Positions 51,559-60,992 of a stretch of 64,000 nt of DNA are shown piece after piece. The position numbers were made by a program, and so were the translations under genes. The DNA lies in contig CAYLUQ010000002.1 in assembly GCA_964386915.1 (NCBI GenBank), positions 1 through 64,000 of the forward strand. Reading direction: 5' to 3'. Source of the stretch: JADHMP01 sp964386915 (GTDB lineage Bacteria; Bacteroidota; Bacteroidia; Flavobacteriales; Flavobacteriaceae). Under the pieces are notes generated by a model that ran no database searches, was not told where the DNA came from, and saw only the letters and a list, made by a program, of their open reading frames with translations. Numbering within the stretch: the stretch's first letter is position 1; the number at the start of each line of letters is the position of its first letter.

Positions 51559-53660
51559 TTTTCAAAGTCGGAGAGTTGCTTTAAAGCAGCTTTAGCAGTG
51601 GTTTCAGGTCGTAAGCACACATTGTTTTGACAAACATAGATATAGGTTTCTCCTTCAAAAAACCGCTCTTTTAGAAGGGGAAGATCGCTAGCTACTTCTG
51701 TTTGTTGAAATAGCACATTAGCCAAATACGTTTTTTGAAGGTCTTTGGTGAGTTGATTCGCCTCTGGTCCCACCACAATCACCTCATATTGTGGATAGGC
51801 CCACTCAGCATAGAGGGTTGCCCAACGGCTATAATCACTTATGCTTTCTTCTAAATAGGGTTGAATGGCTTGTAACATTTTTTCAACTCCTTCTAAATAA
51901 TCTTTCCGGTTGAGCATATGCCCGAGCTTGGATAGGGTATGGGCTAAAACAGCATTAGCAGAGGGCATCACACCGTCGTCTACGGCAATGATGGGAGCTA
52001 ACAAATGATTATTAGCCTTAAATGTATAAAAGGGGCTATTTGCGTCTTTGAAATCGGTTAAGGCTTTTTCAATGAGGGTTTGACTCGAATTTAAATAGAC
52101 TGTTTTGCCTGTTGTTTGATAGAGCAGTAAAGCGGCTTCAGCCAAAAAGGCATAATCTTCTAAAAAGCCTTCAATTTTTGGCTGCCCGTTTTGAACGGTG
52201 TGGTAGAGTTGGGTATCATTATAGCTTTTTTCCATAAGAAAGGCAAAAAGGGTTTCGGCTTCTAGCAACCAATCTTCTCGTTCAAAAGCTTGAGCGGCTT
52301 CTACCATCCCGCTTATGGTTAGGGCGTTCCAGGAGGTAATAATTTTAGTGTCAATTCCGGGAAAATCACGTGTAGCTAGTAAGCGACTAATGTTGTTGTT
52401 CCATTGTTCTTGTATGATCTTCCATTGGGTTGGATTCAATCCATTAGCCTGCCCAAAAGCATCCTGTAGCATTGTTTTTTTTAACAAGAAAAGATCTTCT
52501 TCAAAAGGATCTTCAAATTGAACACCATAGTAGGCTAAAAATAAGGCGATATGATCTCCGGCAATGGCTTCTATTTCTTCTTTAGTAAAGGCAAAATAAC
52601 GTCCTTCTCCGTCTTCATTGTCGGCATCAATAGCCGCATAAAAACCACCCCCGGGGGCTGCCATTCTAGTTTTAAGAAAGGTAATGGTTTCGGTTACGCG
52701 CTCCCTATAAATAGGATTGGGCTTTTGTTTATAGGCCTCTGCATATAACCCTATAGCCTGGGCATTGTCATAGAGCATTTTTTCAAAGTGAGGCACCTTC
52801 CAAAAAGCATCTACACTATAGCGAAAAAAGCCTCCTTCAAGAGCATCATAAATCCCACTAGTGGCAATTTTAGTTAAACTGGTTTCCAAGTAGTTCTGTA
52901 AGGAAACTTCTTTAGCCAAACTTTCATATTGTCTTAAAAAATGAAATTTAGCGGGTCTTATAAATTTTTGATTTCGCATTTCACCACCATTTACCAAGTC
53001 AAAATTTTGTTTCCAAGCTTTAATGGGTTTTTCAAAGAAACTATCGTTAAAAGGCTTTGGATTTTCAGGTAGTTCAATAACATTTACAGCGGCTATACCC
53101 GCCGCTACTTTTTCACCCAATTCAATTAACTGATCCGGATTGTTGGTATAGCGCTCTTGAATCCGTTCTAAAATTTGAGTCCATTGGGATTTGGTGTGAT
53201 AGGTGCCGCCATAAATAGGCGTTCCATTAGGGAGGCAAATCACGTTTAAAGGCCACCCTCCACTTCCGGTGAGAAGTTGAACAGCAGTCATATAAATATG
53301 GTCCACATCCGGGTTTTCTTCACGATCTACTTTAATATTTATGAAGTTTTGATTCATAATCGCTGCCACTGACTCATCTTCAAAGGTTTCTTCTTCCATG
53401 ACATGACACCAATGACAACTAGAATAACCAATACTTACTATTAATAATTTGTCGGCTGCATTTTGATCTTGATAACGGGTTTCGTCCCAAGCTTGCCAGT
53501 GCACCGGATTTTCTTTATGCTGCAATAAATAGGGGCTGGTTTCTTTCCCTAAATTGTTTTGTTCTAGATTATGGGTGCTTTTTTGACCACAAGAAAAAAG
53601 CAAGCCCACGAAAAAAAAGGCAATGCTTTTAAGGAAAAGGGGATAGAAGGTATTTTGCAT
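51519..53660 (-). CDS. Thioredoxin/DUF255-domain lipoprotein (YyaL/SPATA20 family)
   Basis: 713 residues. A lipoprotein signal ends 'LLFSCG'. The DUF255 thioredoxin-like domain follows with 'GYSSCHWCHVM' (active-site-like C82 and C85) and 'VDREENPDVDHIY', then a long alpha/alpha-barrel domain resembling glycosidases or epimerases. Family members occur in all kingdoms but the activity is not settled. The gene starts eight bases after the NHL gene ends, so they are one transcript. The 3' end overlaps mnmA by 40 bases antisense. Confidence 0.9.
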   Translation of the reverse strand: MQNTFYPLFLKSIAFFFVGLLFSCGQKSTHNLEQNNLGKETSPYLLQHKENPVHWQAWDETRYQDQNAADKLLIVSIGYSSCHWCHVMEEETFEDESVAAIMNQNFINIKVDREENPDVDHIYMTAVQLLTGSGGWPLNVICLPNGTPIYGGTYHTKSQWTQILERIQERYTNNPDQLIELGEKVAAGIAAVNVIELPENPKPFNDSFFEKPIKAWKQNFDLVNGGEMRNQKFIRPAKFHFLRQYESLAKEVSLQNYLETSLTKIATSGIYDALEGGFFRYSVDAFWKVPHFEKMLYDNAQAIGLYAEAYKQKPNPIYRERVTETITFLKTRMAAPGGGFYAAIDADNEDGEGRYFAFTKEEIEAIAGDHIALFLAYYGVQFEDPFEEDLFLLKKTMLQDAFGQANGLNPTQWKIIQEQWNNNISRLLATRDFPGIDTKIITSWNALTISGMVEAAQAFEREDWLLEAETLFAFLMEKSYNDTQLYHTVQNGQPKIEGFLEDYAFLAEAALLLYQTTGKTVYLNSSQTLIEKALTDFKDANSPFYTFKANNHLLAPIIAVDDGVMPSANAVLAHTLSKLGHMLNRKDYLEGVEKMLQAIQPYLEESISDYSRWATLYAEWAYPQYEVIVVGPEANQLTKDLQKTYLANVLFQQTEVASDLPLLKERFFEGETYIYVCQNNVCLRPETTAKAALKQLSDFENQAMTPDPSSSFF

Positions 53661-53668
53661 TTAAAAGT

Positions 53669-54880
53669 TTATTTCGTTTCGGGTTTCCATTTTTGGATGC
53701 GGTTGTTTTTGGCATCGGCAATGATGAGGCTCCCGAGAGGGTCTAGTGTAATTTGATAGGGCTGGGATAGTTTTTCAGCTTCGTTTTGCAGCGAACTATT
53801 GGCTGCCACAATAGCAACAGCTTTGGTGGTTAAATTAAATTGCAAAACTCTTTTTTGCTCATAATCGGTTATGAATAGAATTTGGTCATCTACCAAGGTA
53901 ATGCCACTAAAATAGTTGAGTTTAAGCTTGTCTTTTAAATCATTTGCAGAAAGAATAGTGATGCCTTTATTGGCTCCGGGTTCCCATAATTGAACCCGGT
54001 GATTATAGGTATCGGCTACATATACAGATCCGTTTCTATCAACCGCTAGCCCGAGGGGAAAAGCCAATTGATTAGGAGCATCGCCTTCTCCGTTACCTCC
54101 TGCCACAACAATACCTTCGGAGGCTTCTGGAAGCCACTTTGTAACACGATGGTTTCCAATTTCAGAAACATAGACTACTCCGTTTTGATCTACGGTAATC
54201 CCAAAAGGCTTGTTCAATTGATCAGTTCGGTTTCCCATGCCGTTTCCACCGGCAACGGTGGTGCCACTTAAAGCTCCATGTTCCCATTTTTGGATGCGGT
54301 GATTGCGAGTATCGGCAATATATAAATTACCCTGAGCATCAATATCAATTTTTCCAGGCTCGTCTAGTTGGCTGGGGCTATTGCCATAGCCATTACCTCC
54401 CGCTGCCGTAATGCCAACGGTAGCACCAGGTCGCCATCGTTGAATTCGGTGGTTATACATATCACTAACATAGAGGTCGCCGGTAGGGTCTAGAGCAATT
54501 CCGGTGGGATAAAAAAGTTGATTGGAAGCACTTCCTTTGCCATTACCTCCTGCTAGGGTTCGCACTTTGAAGGTGTCTCGCTTAAAAACAGCACGTATGG
54601 CATGGTCTCTAAAAAAGGAAATTTGAGTGGGGTTATCTACTCCGCTAACAGCACCCTCCCATCGGTCAAACACCCATCCCGGCTCCGGACGCGCATAAAT
54701 GCTCTTAACGACATAGGCGTCATAGGTTCCGGCACTAGGAACTATGCTTCCTCCCTCCTGGGGCCATAATTCTGTTTTTAATTCATATTGAATAACAGGG
54801 CTTGCTACTTCGTTTTTGGAACAGGAAACACTAAAAACAACAAGGAGCAACAAAAGGGGATTGATAATTTTTCTCTTCAT
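53669..54880 (-). CDS. NHL-repeat lipoprotein with InlB-type domain
   Basis: 403 residues from ATG 54880. A lipoprotein signal ends 'FSVSCS'. Residues about 35-95 have a divergent InlB-B repeat pattern ('GGSIVPSAGTYD', 'FDRWEG'). The rest is an NHL beta-propeller with repeated 'ADTRNHRIQKW' and 'AGGNGxG' units, six or so. It should be exported and bind proteins or carbohydrate. ATGs further upstream exist (54907 and 54892), but this one gives the best signal peptide. Likely cotranscribed with the thioredoxin-domain gene. Confidence 0.85.
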   Translation of the reverse strand: MKRKIINPLLLLLVVFSVSCSKNEVASPVIQYELKTELWPQEGGSIVPSAGTYDAYVVKSIYARPEPGWVFDRWEGAVSGVDNPTQISFFRDHAIRAVFKRDTFKVRTLAGGNGKGSASNQLFYPTGIALDPTGDLYVSDMYNHRIQRWRPGATVGITAAGGNGYGNSPSQLDEPGKIDIDAQGNLYIADTRNHRIQKWEHGALSGTTVAGGNGMGNRTDQLNKPFGITVDQNGVVYVSEIGNHRVTKWLPEASEGIVVAGGNGEGDAPNQLAFPLGLAVDRNGSVYVADTYNHRVQLWEPGANKGITILSANDLKDKLKLNYFSGITLVDDQILFITDYEQKRVLQFNLTTKAVAIVAANSSLQNEAEKLSQPYQITLDPLGSLIIADAKNNRIQKWKPETK

Positions 54881-54954
54881 AACATCATTCATCTTCCAAA
54901 AATGCAATTAGAATTGTAAATTGCCCCTTAAAAGTAGTAAAAATTAGCATTGAA

Positions 54955-55338
54955 ATGAGAAATAGAGCTTTTAGTTTCGTTTTTTGTTTAGTGAGTATCA
55001 TGAGCCTAAAAGGGCAAGAAATGGCACCAAAAGAATATGATTTCAATTGGCAAAAAGCTAATGGAGATCAATTTGCCATTGCGGTGGAAAACAAACTTAG
55101 CCAGGCGGTAGAATTGAAGCGTTTGGATCGTGCCTGTATGCAAATTTTATTAAAGGCCATGCTCAAGAGCCGCGATTTTGAAACCTTTACCCCTGAAGTG
55201 TTTATTCTAAATGAAGATGTTACTCACAACGTTGCACAATTGGACTTTAGATTTCTTAATCGCGAAAATGAATGGGAAAAAAGAACCGTTTATTATCGTT
55301 TTGATTATTACGGCAATGTCTTTAATCAACTAGAATGA
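54955..55338 (+). CDS. Secreted protein of unknown function
   Basis: 127 residues. A signal peptide ('SFVFCLVSIMSLKGQ') is followed by a small mixed helical and beta domain ending 'YYRFDYYGNVFNQLE'. I do not recognise the family. A TAGCATTG near-match box lies four bases before the ATG, with TTG 21 bases further upstream. Its stop abuts that of the convergent lipoprotein gene. Confidence 0.72.
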   Translation: MRNRAFSFVFCLVSIMSLKGQEMAPKEYDFNWQKANGDQFAIAVENKLSQAVELKRLDRACMQILLKAMLKSRDFETFTPEVFILNEDVTHNVAQLDFRFLNRENEWEKRTVYYRFDYYGNVFNQLE

Positions 55339-55716
55339 TTAGGGGTTTACTCTCGTGAAAAAGGTATCGCCATAATCGTCTACGACCTTAATTTTATCAG
55401 GGCTGTCAAAAATAAATTTAAACAAGGTGTTTTGGGGTTGTTTCATGATTTCCACAGCAAAAGTATCTTTTGAAATACCCGGTAAAATTTCCTTTAATTC
55501 CCAATTGCCATATTCTGCTAGGGTATCTTTTTCATAACTAAAGCGATTGAAAAAATAGGTAACCTTACCGTTTTTGTCAAAACGAATATAGGATTGTAGG
55601 GTGGCATTTTCTATTTGCCAGTCACCTGCGATTTGTGTTTGAAAGTTTGTTGCTTTAGGGTTTGCACAACTCCAAATGAGCAGCCCTAAAACAAGCATTA
55701 GGGTGGCTGAACGCAT
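55339..55716 (-). CDS. Small lipoprotein, lipocalin-like
   Basis: 125 residues. A lipoprotein signal ends 'LLIWSCA'. The rest ('AGDWQIENATLQSYIRFDKNGKV', with Trp near the start of the barrel) fits the small lipocalin-like proteins common in Bacteroidota, though I cannot name the family. It starts one base after the VCBS gene ends and is probably cotranscribed with it. Confidence 0.78.
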   Translation of the reverse strand: MRSATLMLVLGLLIWSCANPKATNFQTQIAGDWQIENATLQSYIRFDKNGKVTYFFNRFSYEKDTLAEYGNWELKEILPGISKDTFAVEIMKQPQNTLFKFIFDSPDKIKVVDDYGDTFFTRVNP

Positions 55717-55717
55717 T

Positions 55718-58700
55718 TTAATTGATTTTAATTTCTTGCAATGCTTGGTTGTTTTTGGCCACTAATAAATGAGTGTGATTGCCCACCTCAATGGGTTTAA
55801 TATTTCGCACATCACCAATCATCACTAAACCAGAAGATCTAGGTTTCTGTGGTGTAAAATTCCCTTTTCCATCTCCTTTTAGCCAAAGGCCATAGCTGGC
55901 GTCGTTTCTTGGGGTTTCTACTTCTGCATTATAGAGGTTTCCACCAAGCACTACATCCAGATTTCCATCCTTATCAAAATCTTGAGCCACAAGGGCATTG
56001 ATATTTGAAAATTGAGCTTCGGCGGGCAAGGCTTTTGCCTTGAGTTTACCACCATCATTTTCTAAATAGATACTTTCAAAAGAAGTGATGGAATAATGAA
56101 GGGACTCCTCCAGCATCTTGTCGGTATAGATATCTTGGAGTGAAGCGCTAGCAAAGCTGTTGTAGTCTTTAAATTTCTTTTTGATAGCTGGCATCTGTTC
56201 TGAAGAACACTGACGCCCTCGCACGGGATATTCTTCTTCATCAGTAGTATAACTCAAAACAATATCATATTGAGCGTTTTGATCAAAATCGTTAAGATAA
56301 ATTTGAAAGGGTTTTGCTTCTGAAGCTTGATATTTATAGTTTGTTCCTAAATTACCCACTACTAAATCCATATCGCCATCGTTGTCAAAATCTCCTTTTT
56401 CAATGTCAAACCACCATCCGTTTTGGTTGGGGTCTGTGATTTGATCCGTAATTTCAGTAAACAGCCCCTTTTGGTTTTTAAAAATCCGAATGGGCATCCA
56501 TTCCCCTACTAAGACTAAATCTTCCCAATTATCTCCATCGAGGTCTACCCAAGTAGAAGCCGTTACTAAACCTATATTTTTTAGAGCTGGTAATTTTTCG
56601 GAGGTAACATCTACAAATTGGATTTTACCTTTTTGGCTTTTGTTTTCTAATAAACGAGAACTAGCCGGAAGGGGATATTTTTTAGCTACAAGGCGTCCTC
56701 CTACAAACAAATCGAGGTCACCATCTTGGTCAAAATCATGGGCGGATACCTCTAAGCCACTAATTCTAGTGTTGGGAATGGCTTCTAATCTGCGTTCAAA
56801 GGTTAGATTGCCCAAGTTTTCATAAAACCGATCTTCATAGCCTTGTGAACCTTCGTTAAATTCGTTTCCTCCACTGGCAAAATAAAGGTCTAAATCACCG
56901 TCTTGATCCGCATCAATTAGTTGTATGCCTAGGTCTTCATAAAACTTGTCTTTTTCAAAAATGGGAATGCTTGCTTTTTGAAAACTTCCGTTTTTTTGTT
57001 GAACATATACCGCTGCAGCTTGCCCAATAGCACCGCCCACTATATAGTCCTCCTGACCATCATTATTAAGATCACCCACGGCTAGAGCAGGACCTAAAGT
57101 AGAATTTTTGTGGGGCAATAAAATTTCTTCCTTAAAATCATCATATGGATTTTCTTCGTGTAGAAACGGAGCTTGTTGCGTTAGAATTTCAAATTGTTGG
57201 GTTGGCGCTTGTTTTTCTTCAGAATTAGGTTGTTGCGCTTGTGCCTCATAGTGAATAGTTAGCTGTTGATTGGGGGTCAGATTAAGGAGTTCGGTTTCTT
57301 TACCATCGGGCCATTCTACCACAAGTCGATCCACTTCTTTGGCACTACCTAAACCAAAATGAATCTTGGGCGAAACAGAAGACATATAGCCTCTGCTTAA
57401 ATTATATTCTTGCATTTGGTGTAGTTCTCCTGTATAGCAATGCACCTTAGCTCCCATGGGCATTTGGTTGTTAGGGCCAGTGAGAGTGAGCATTAGATAG
57501 TTTTGAGGAGGCGAGTTGTTTTCATAAATGCTAGCCACATCTTCTAAATTATTGATGATTAAATCTAGATCGCCATCGTTGTCCAGGTCACTATAGACTA
57601 CACCATTGGAAAACGTTTTTTCGTCTAAGCCCCAAGATGCGCTTTTATTCTCAAAGCCTTTATCTTGTAGGTTGTGAAACAGATAATTGGACAGCTTTTC
57701 CGATGGAATTTTTTCTAAATATTCTAAAAGTTTAACTTCCTCTTCTTTGTTTTTATAATCGGGGTTGTTTTCCATTTTATCAAAAAAGGCCCGATGCTCA
57801 TTGTAAAAATCTTTGTTGTTCACATCCCTACGAATACCATTGGACACAAAAATATCTTTCCACCCGTCGTTGTCAAAATCGGCCATCAAACCACCCCAAC
57901 TCCAGTCGGTAGAAGATACGCCTCCCCAACGGGCAATATTACTAAAGGCAGGTGTTTTTCCCATTAAGTTTCCTTGATTGAGTTGCAGTGAATTTTGCAT
58001 GTATTGGTGATGTAGTCCTAAGGCTACCGATTGATAGAAAACTTCAGGATTCATAGAAGACATGTTGGCCTTGGATCTAAAATTATCGGCAGCGTTCATA
58101 TCCAGTTGAAAGAGGTCTATCCATCCGTCGTTGTTAAAATCTGCGGCATCTACCCCCATGCCAAAAAAGGAGGTTTGTTGCAGTGCCGGTTGCACTACGT
58201 TGCTAAAGGTGCCATCACCTTGATTGAGATAAAGAAAATCGGGGGCATTAAAATCGTTTGAAATATAGAGGTCGGGATAGCCGTCATTGTTTAAATCGGA
58301 AGCCACCACGCCCAAGCTCAAGCCAAAATTACGCAGGCCAGCAGCCTCAGTAACGTCAGTAAAAGTATCTCCATCGTTTCTGTAAAGGTGATCAGAATCT
58401 CTCTTGCTATGGTGGGTTTGCATATATTGATAATAGTCCACTGGAGCAGTGAAGCTTGTGGGCGGATAGTTGGCCACATAAAGGTCTAAATCTCCGTCTT
58501 TATCATAATCAAAAAAGGTGCTATGCATGCTGTAGCCATTGTCATCAATGCCATATTCAGCTGCTTTTTCTGTAAAGGTATTATTACCATTATTGACATA
58601 GAGCACGTTTTCATTGGGTTCGTTTTTACCCCCCACGGCGCAATAAATATCAAGAAAACCGTCGCTGTTGATATCTACAAGTGTTACTCCCGAATACCAC

Positions 58701-59023
58701 CGATCATCACCTTGCACACCAGCCGTTTCGCTTATGTCTTCAAATTCCAAATTACCTTTGTTTAAATAGAGTTTATTGGGCACCATATTACCGGTGAAGT
58801 AGAGGTCTTCTAAGCCGTCGTTATTGATATCTCCAACCGCCACACCTCCACCAAGATACATGTAGGGATAGGTGAAATAGTTATAGGTGTGGGTTTCAAA
58901 AAGCTGATTTTTGAAGGTTACTTTTGTTTGGGCTGAATTGAGTTTAACAAAAGGAGTAGTGGCCTGTTTTTGACAGGCAAAAAACAACAGAGTAGGAGCA
59001 ATAATTAGGAGTTTCCACTTCAT
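55718..59023 (-). CDS. VCBS/FG-GAP repeat lipoprotein with ASPIC/UnbV domain
   Basis: 1101 residues. A lipoprotein signal ends 'LLFFAC'. About fourteen integrin-like calcium loops of the form DxNxDGxxD ('DINNDGLED', 'DLDNDGDLD', and others) are spread over two beta-propeller blocks, with an ASPIC/UnbV domain between them at about residues 500-590. It should sit on the cell surface. In Bacteroidota such proteins often lie beside susCD. Together with the small lipoprotein behind it, it may help bind or process what SusCD imports, but that is inference. Confidence 0.9.
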   Translation of the reverse strand: MKWKLLIIAPTLLFFACQKQATTPFVKLNSAQTKVTFKNQLFETHTYNYFTYPYMYLGGGVAVGDINNDGLEDLYFTGNMVPNKLYLNKGNLEFEDISETAGVQGDDRWYSGVTLVDINSDGFLDIYCAVGGKNEPNENVLYVNNGNNTFTEKAAEYGIDDNGYSMHSTFFDYDKDGDLDLYVANYPPTSFTAPVDYYQYMQTHHSKRDSDHLYRNDGDTFTDVTEAAGLRNFGLSLGVVASDLNNDGYPDLYISNDFNAPDFLYLNQGDGTFSNVVQPALQQTSFFGMGVDAADFNNDGWIDLFQLDMNAADNFRSKANMSSMNPEVFYQSVALGLHHQYMQNSLQLNQGNLMGKTPAFSNIARWGGVSSTDWSWGGLMADFDNDGWKDIFVSNGIRRDVNNKDFYNEHRAFFDKMENNPDYKNKEEEVKLLEYLEKIPSEKLSNYLFHNLQDKGFENKSASWGLDEKTFSNGVVYSDLDNDGDLDLIINNLEDVASIYENNSPPQNYLMLTLTGPNNQMPMGAKVHCYTGELHQMQEYNLSRGYMSSVSPKIHFGLGSAKEVDRLVVEWPDGKETELLNLTPNQQLTIHYEAQAQQPNSEEKQAPTQQFEILTQQAPFLHEENPYDDFKEEILLPHKNSTLGPALAVGDLNNDGQEDYIVGGAIGQAAAVYVQQKNGSFQKASIPIFEKDKFYEDLGIQLIDADQDGDLDLYFASGGNEFNEGSQGYEDRFYENLGNLTFERRLEAIPNTRISGLEVSAHDFDQDGDLDLFVGGRLVAKKYPLPASSRLLENKSQKGKIQFVDVTSEKLPALKNIGLVTASTWVDLDGDNWEDLVLVGEWMPIRIFKNQKGLFTEITDQITDPNQNGWWFDIEKGDFDNDGDMDLVVGNLGTNYKYQASEAKPFQIYLNDFDQNAQYDIVLSYTTDEEEYPVRGRQCSSEQMPAIKKKFKDYNSFASASLQDIYTDKMLEESLHYSITSFESIYLENDGGKLKAKALPAEAQFSNINALVAQDFDKDGNLDVVLGGNLYNAEVETPRNDASYGLWLKGDGKGNFTPQKPRSSGLVMIGDVRNIKPIEVGNHTHLLVAKNNQALQEIKIN

Positions 59024-59040
59024 CTTCGCAAAATTTTAAA

Positions 59041-59080
59041 TCAAAAATAAAAAAATAACCTGGCATATAGCCAGGTTATT
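59041..59080 (-). terminator. Terminator of susD overlapping a promoter box
   Basis: On the minus strand AATAACCTGGC and GCCAGGTTATT pair perfectly over eleven bases around a five-base loop, followed by a long T run. It lies 23 bases after the susD stop. The T run continues into TATTTTTG at 59042-59049, which is the -7 box of the VCBS gene. Confidence 0.9.
59042..59049 (-). promoter_or_regulatory. Bacteroidota -7 box of the VCBS gene
   Basis: Minus-strand TATTTTTG ends 18 bases before the VCBS ATG at 59023. It is inside the T run of the susD terminator, so the same bases may end one transcript and start the next. Confidence 0.5.
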
Positions 59081-59102
59081 TCGTAAAGTGACATGGGTTT
59101 TT

Positions 59103-60986
59103 TTAGTACCCAGGATTTTGAATAATAGATTGATCTCTATCGATCTCGTTTTGTGGAATGGGCATGAAATAAACATGATCTTTCCAAACTCTATTTTCAA
59201 ATACGATATTGGTTGGTCTATAGGTGTAGTCAAAGTCTGCTTCACTTTTTCTGTAAGTAGCAGGGGTCATTGAACTACCCGCTTTTTGAGTCGCTTGAAT
59301 TAAGGTTTGTTGCACTTGTTTGTCTAGTGAATAAGAACCTTCTAACCAACGTTTCATGTCAAATAAGCGAGCATCTTCGTTCACCAATTCTTTGTCGCGC
59401 TCTCTTTTGTAGAGTTCAACAAGATCAGCACCAGAAGCTGTCACAGCTGGCAATCCATTGCGGAAACGCAGTCTATTGAGCCATGCTTTCGCTTCACCTT
59501 CATCACCCAAGTTGATATTAGCTTCTACATAATTCAATAGAATTTCAGTATAGCGAATATAGGGTGCATCTACTTTTTGCAAGTTATTTGGCCACGAAGC
59601 TGGCAAATAAGGATCAGAGAACTTTTTGAAATAATAGCCCGTTCTAGATCCGTTCCAGTCTTCAATAGGTCCTTGACGTGTATCTACTCCATTAACAATA
59701 GTTCCGTCAGAGAAGGTATAATATCCCGTTTGAATTTCGTTAAAGTTGTCAAATTTTGTCACGTCACTGGTGCGTACTTTCCAAGGAGCACCATCAAAAA
59801 GAAGCGTAGAATAGAAGCGAGCTTCACGACCTACATAAGGATCTTTTGCGTGTTCTGGATTGTTCCAATCAAAGTTAGTACCATCAGCCATTGAATATTT
59901 AGAAGCAAGCGCCTCAGTAGGCGTAGTACCGGCCCACTCATGATATCCATTAGGTCCGTGGTAGAGTGCCACCATTCCAGGTCCTTGAGACCAGTCATTT
60001 CCACCGGGATATGTTCTAGAACCAAATCCGAACGATTCAATGAGACGACCCCAAATAAAATCTTGGTTTTTATCTCCTTGCAACCAAATGTCCTCATAGT
60101 TTTGTTTGGCTTCCTCAAAAGAAGCAGGTTCAGCATAGTCTAATTTATATCCAGTAGTGGCATCTAAAAGCGCTTTAGAAGCTGCTTTTGCAGCTTGCCA
60201 ACGTTGTTGTTGAGAACCACCAGTATAGCCAATTAATTCCTTGTTGGCATAGCCAGAGATCGTAGAAATTTTAGAGGCTTTAGAAGGCTCATAAAGATCA
60301 CTAGCAGCATGGGTCAACACTCTAGACTTAAGTGCTAGAGCCGTGATTTTACTTGCTCTTGCTTTGTCTTCGGGTGCATCGGCCAACAACGATATGGCTT
60401 GGTCAATATCGGAGATGATTTGATTAACCGTAGCTTCAAAGCTAGATCGAGGATTCTCGGCTTCGCTCTCAAGTGTAAGCGGTTCTGTTAAAAGCACCAC
60501 ACCACCGAATTGACGCATGAGTTGGCTGTAAAAATACCCTCTCATAAAATAAGCTTCACCTAACAAGCGCTTGGCTAAACCAGCCTCTAATCCACCTTCG
60601 TTGGCAGAGAGTTTTTGAATGGCAATATTGGCACTTCTAATAAAAGGATAGAGTTGTGTCCAACTAAACCATTGCATATCCATGTAGCTTCCAGAAGGGT
60701 TCATTTTTCCTTCAGTATATCCATCCACACCACGACCAGGGTGTGTAAACACCGCTTGATCGGTAAAGGCGTCTGTGGTTTCTTCACGTGTCAGCGTTCC
60801 GGCCCACGTCCCTTGATACAAATCAAGAACTGCAGCCTCCGCTAGTTTTGCTGATGACCAAACGTTGGATTCAGCAATTTCGCTCAGTGGAGTTGTACTT
60901 AAAAAGTCGTCCTGACAACCTACAATTGCCGTCACGAACATAAACCCACCAGCAATTTTTAATAAAATCTTCTTCATTTTCATCAT
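59103..60986 (-). CDS. RagB/SusD-family outer-membrane nutrient-binding lipoprotein
   Basis: 627 residues. A lipoprotein signal ends 'TAIVGC', followed by 'DDFLSTTPLSEI', the usual SusD N-terminus. The TPR-like helices and the C-terminal part with 'YTEILLNYVEA' and 'RFRNGLPAV' and the ending 'IIQNPGY' are SusD. It is the lid of a SusCD pair that captures a glycan or other polymer breakdown product at the cell surface. Several in-frame ATGs are close together (60986, 60983 and 60977); the first is given. It begins six bases after the susC stop. Confidence 0.95.
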   Translation of the reverse strand: MMKMKKILLKIAGGFMFVTAIVGCQDDFLSTTPLSEIAESNVWSSAKLAEAAVLDLYQGTWAGTLTREETTDAFTDQAVFTHPGRGVDGYTEGKMNPSGSYMDMQWFSWTQLYPFIRSANIAIQKLSANEGGLEAGLAKRLLGEAYFMRGYFYSQLMRQFGGVVLLTEPLTLESEAENPRSSFEATVNQIISDIDQAISLLADAPEDKARASKITALALKSRVLTHAASDLYEPSKASKISTISGYANKELIGYTGGSQQQRWQAAKAASKALLDATTGYKLDYAEPASFEEAKQNYEDIWLQGDKNQDFIWGRLIESFGFGSRTYPGGNDWSQGPGMVALYHGPNGYHEWAGTTPTEALASKYSMADGTNFDWNNPEHAKDPYVGREARFYSTLLFDGAPWKVRTSDVTKFDNFNEIQTGYYTFSDGTIVNGVDTRQGPIEDWNGSRTGYYFKKFSDPYLPASWPNNLQKVDAPYIRYTEILLNYVEANINLGDEGEAKAWLNRLRFRNGLPAVTASGADLVELYKRERDKELVNEDARLFDMKRWLEGSYSLDKQVQQTLIQATQKAGSSMTPATYRKSEADFDYTYRPTNIVFENRVWKDHVYFMPIPQNEIDRDQSIIQNPGY

Positions 60987-60992
60987 GTTTAA

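Noticed and set aside
53740..54640. Repeated DNA in the NHL lipoprotein gene as a genomic repeat array
   Set aside because: The repetition follows the NHL protein repeats and is diverged at the DNA level.
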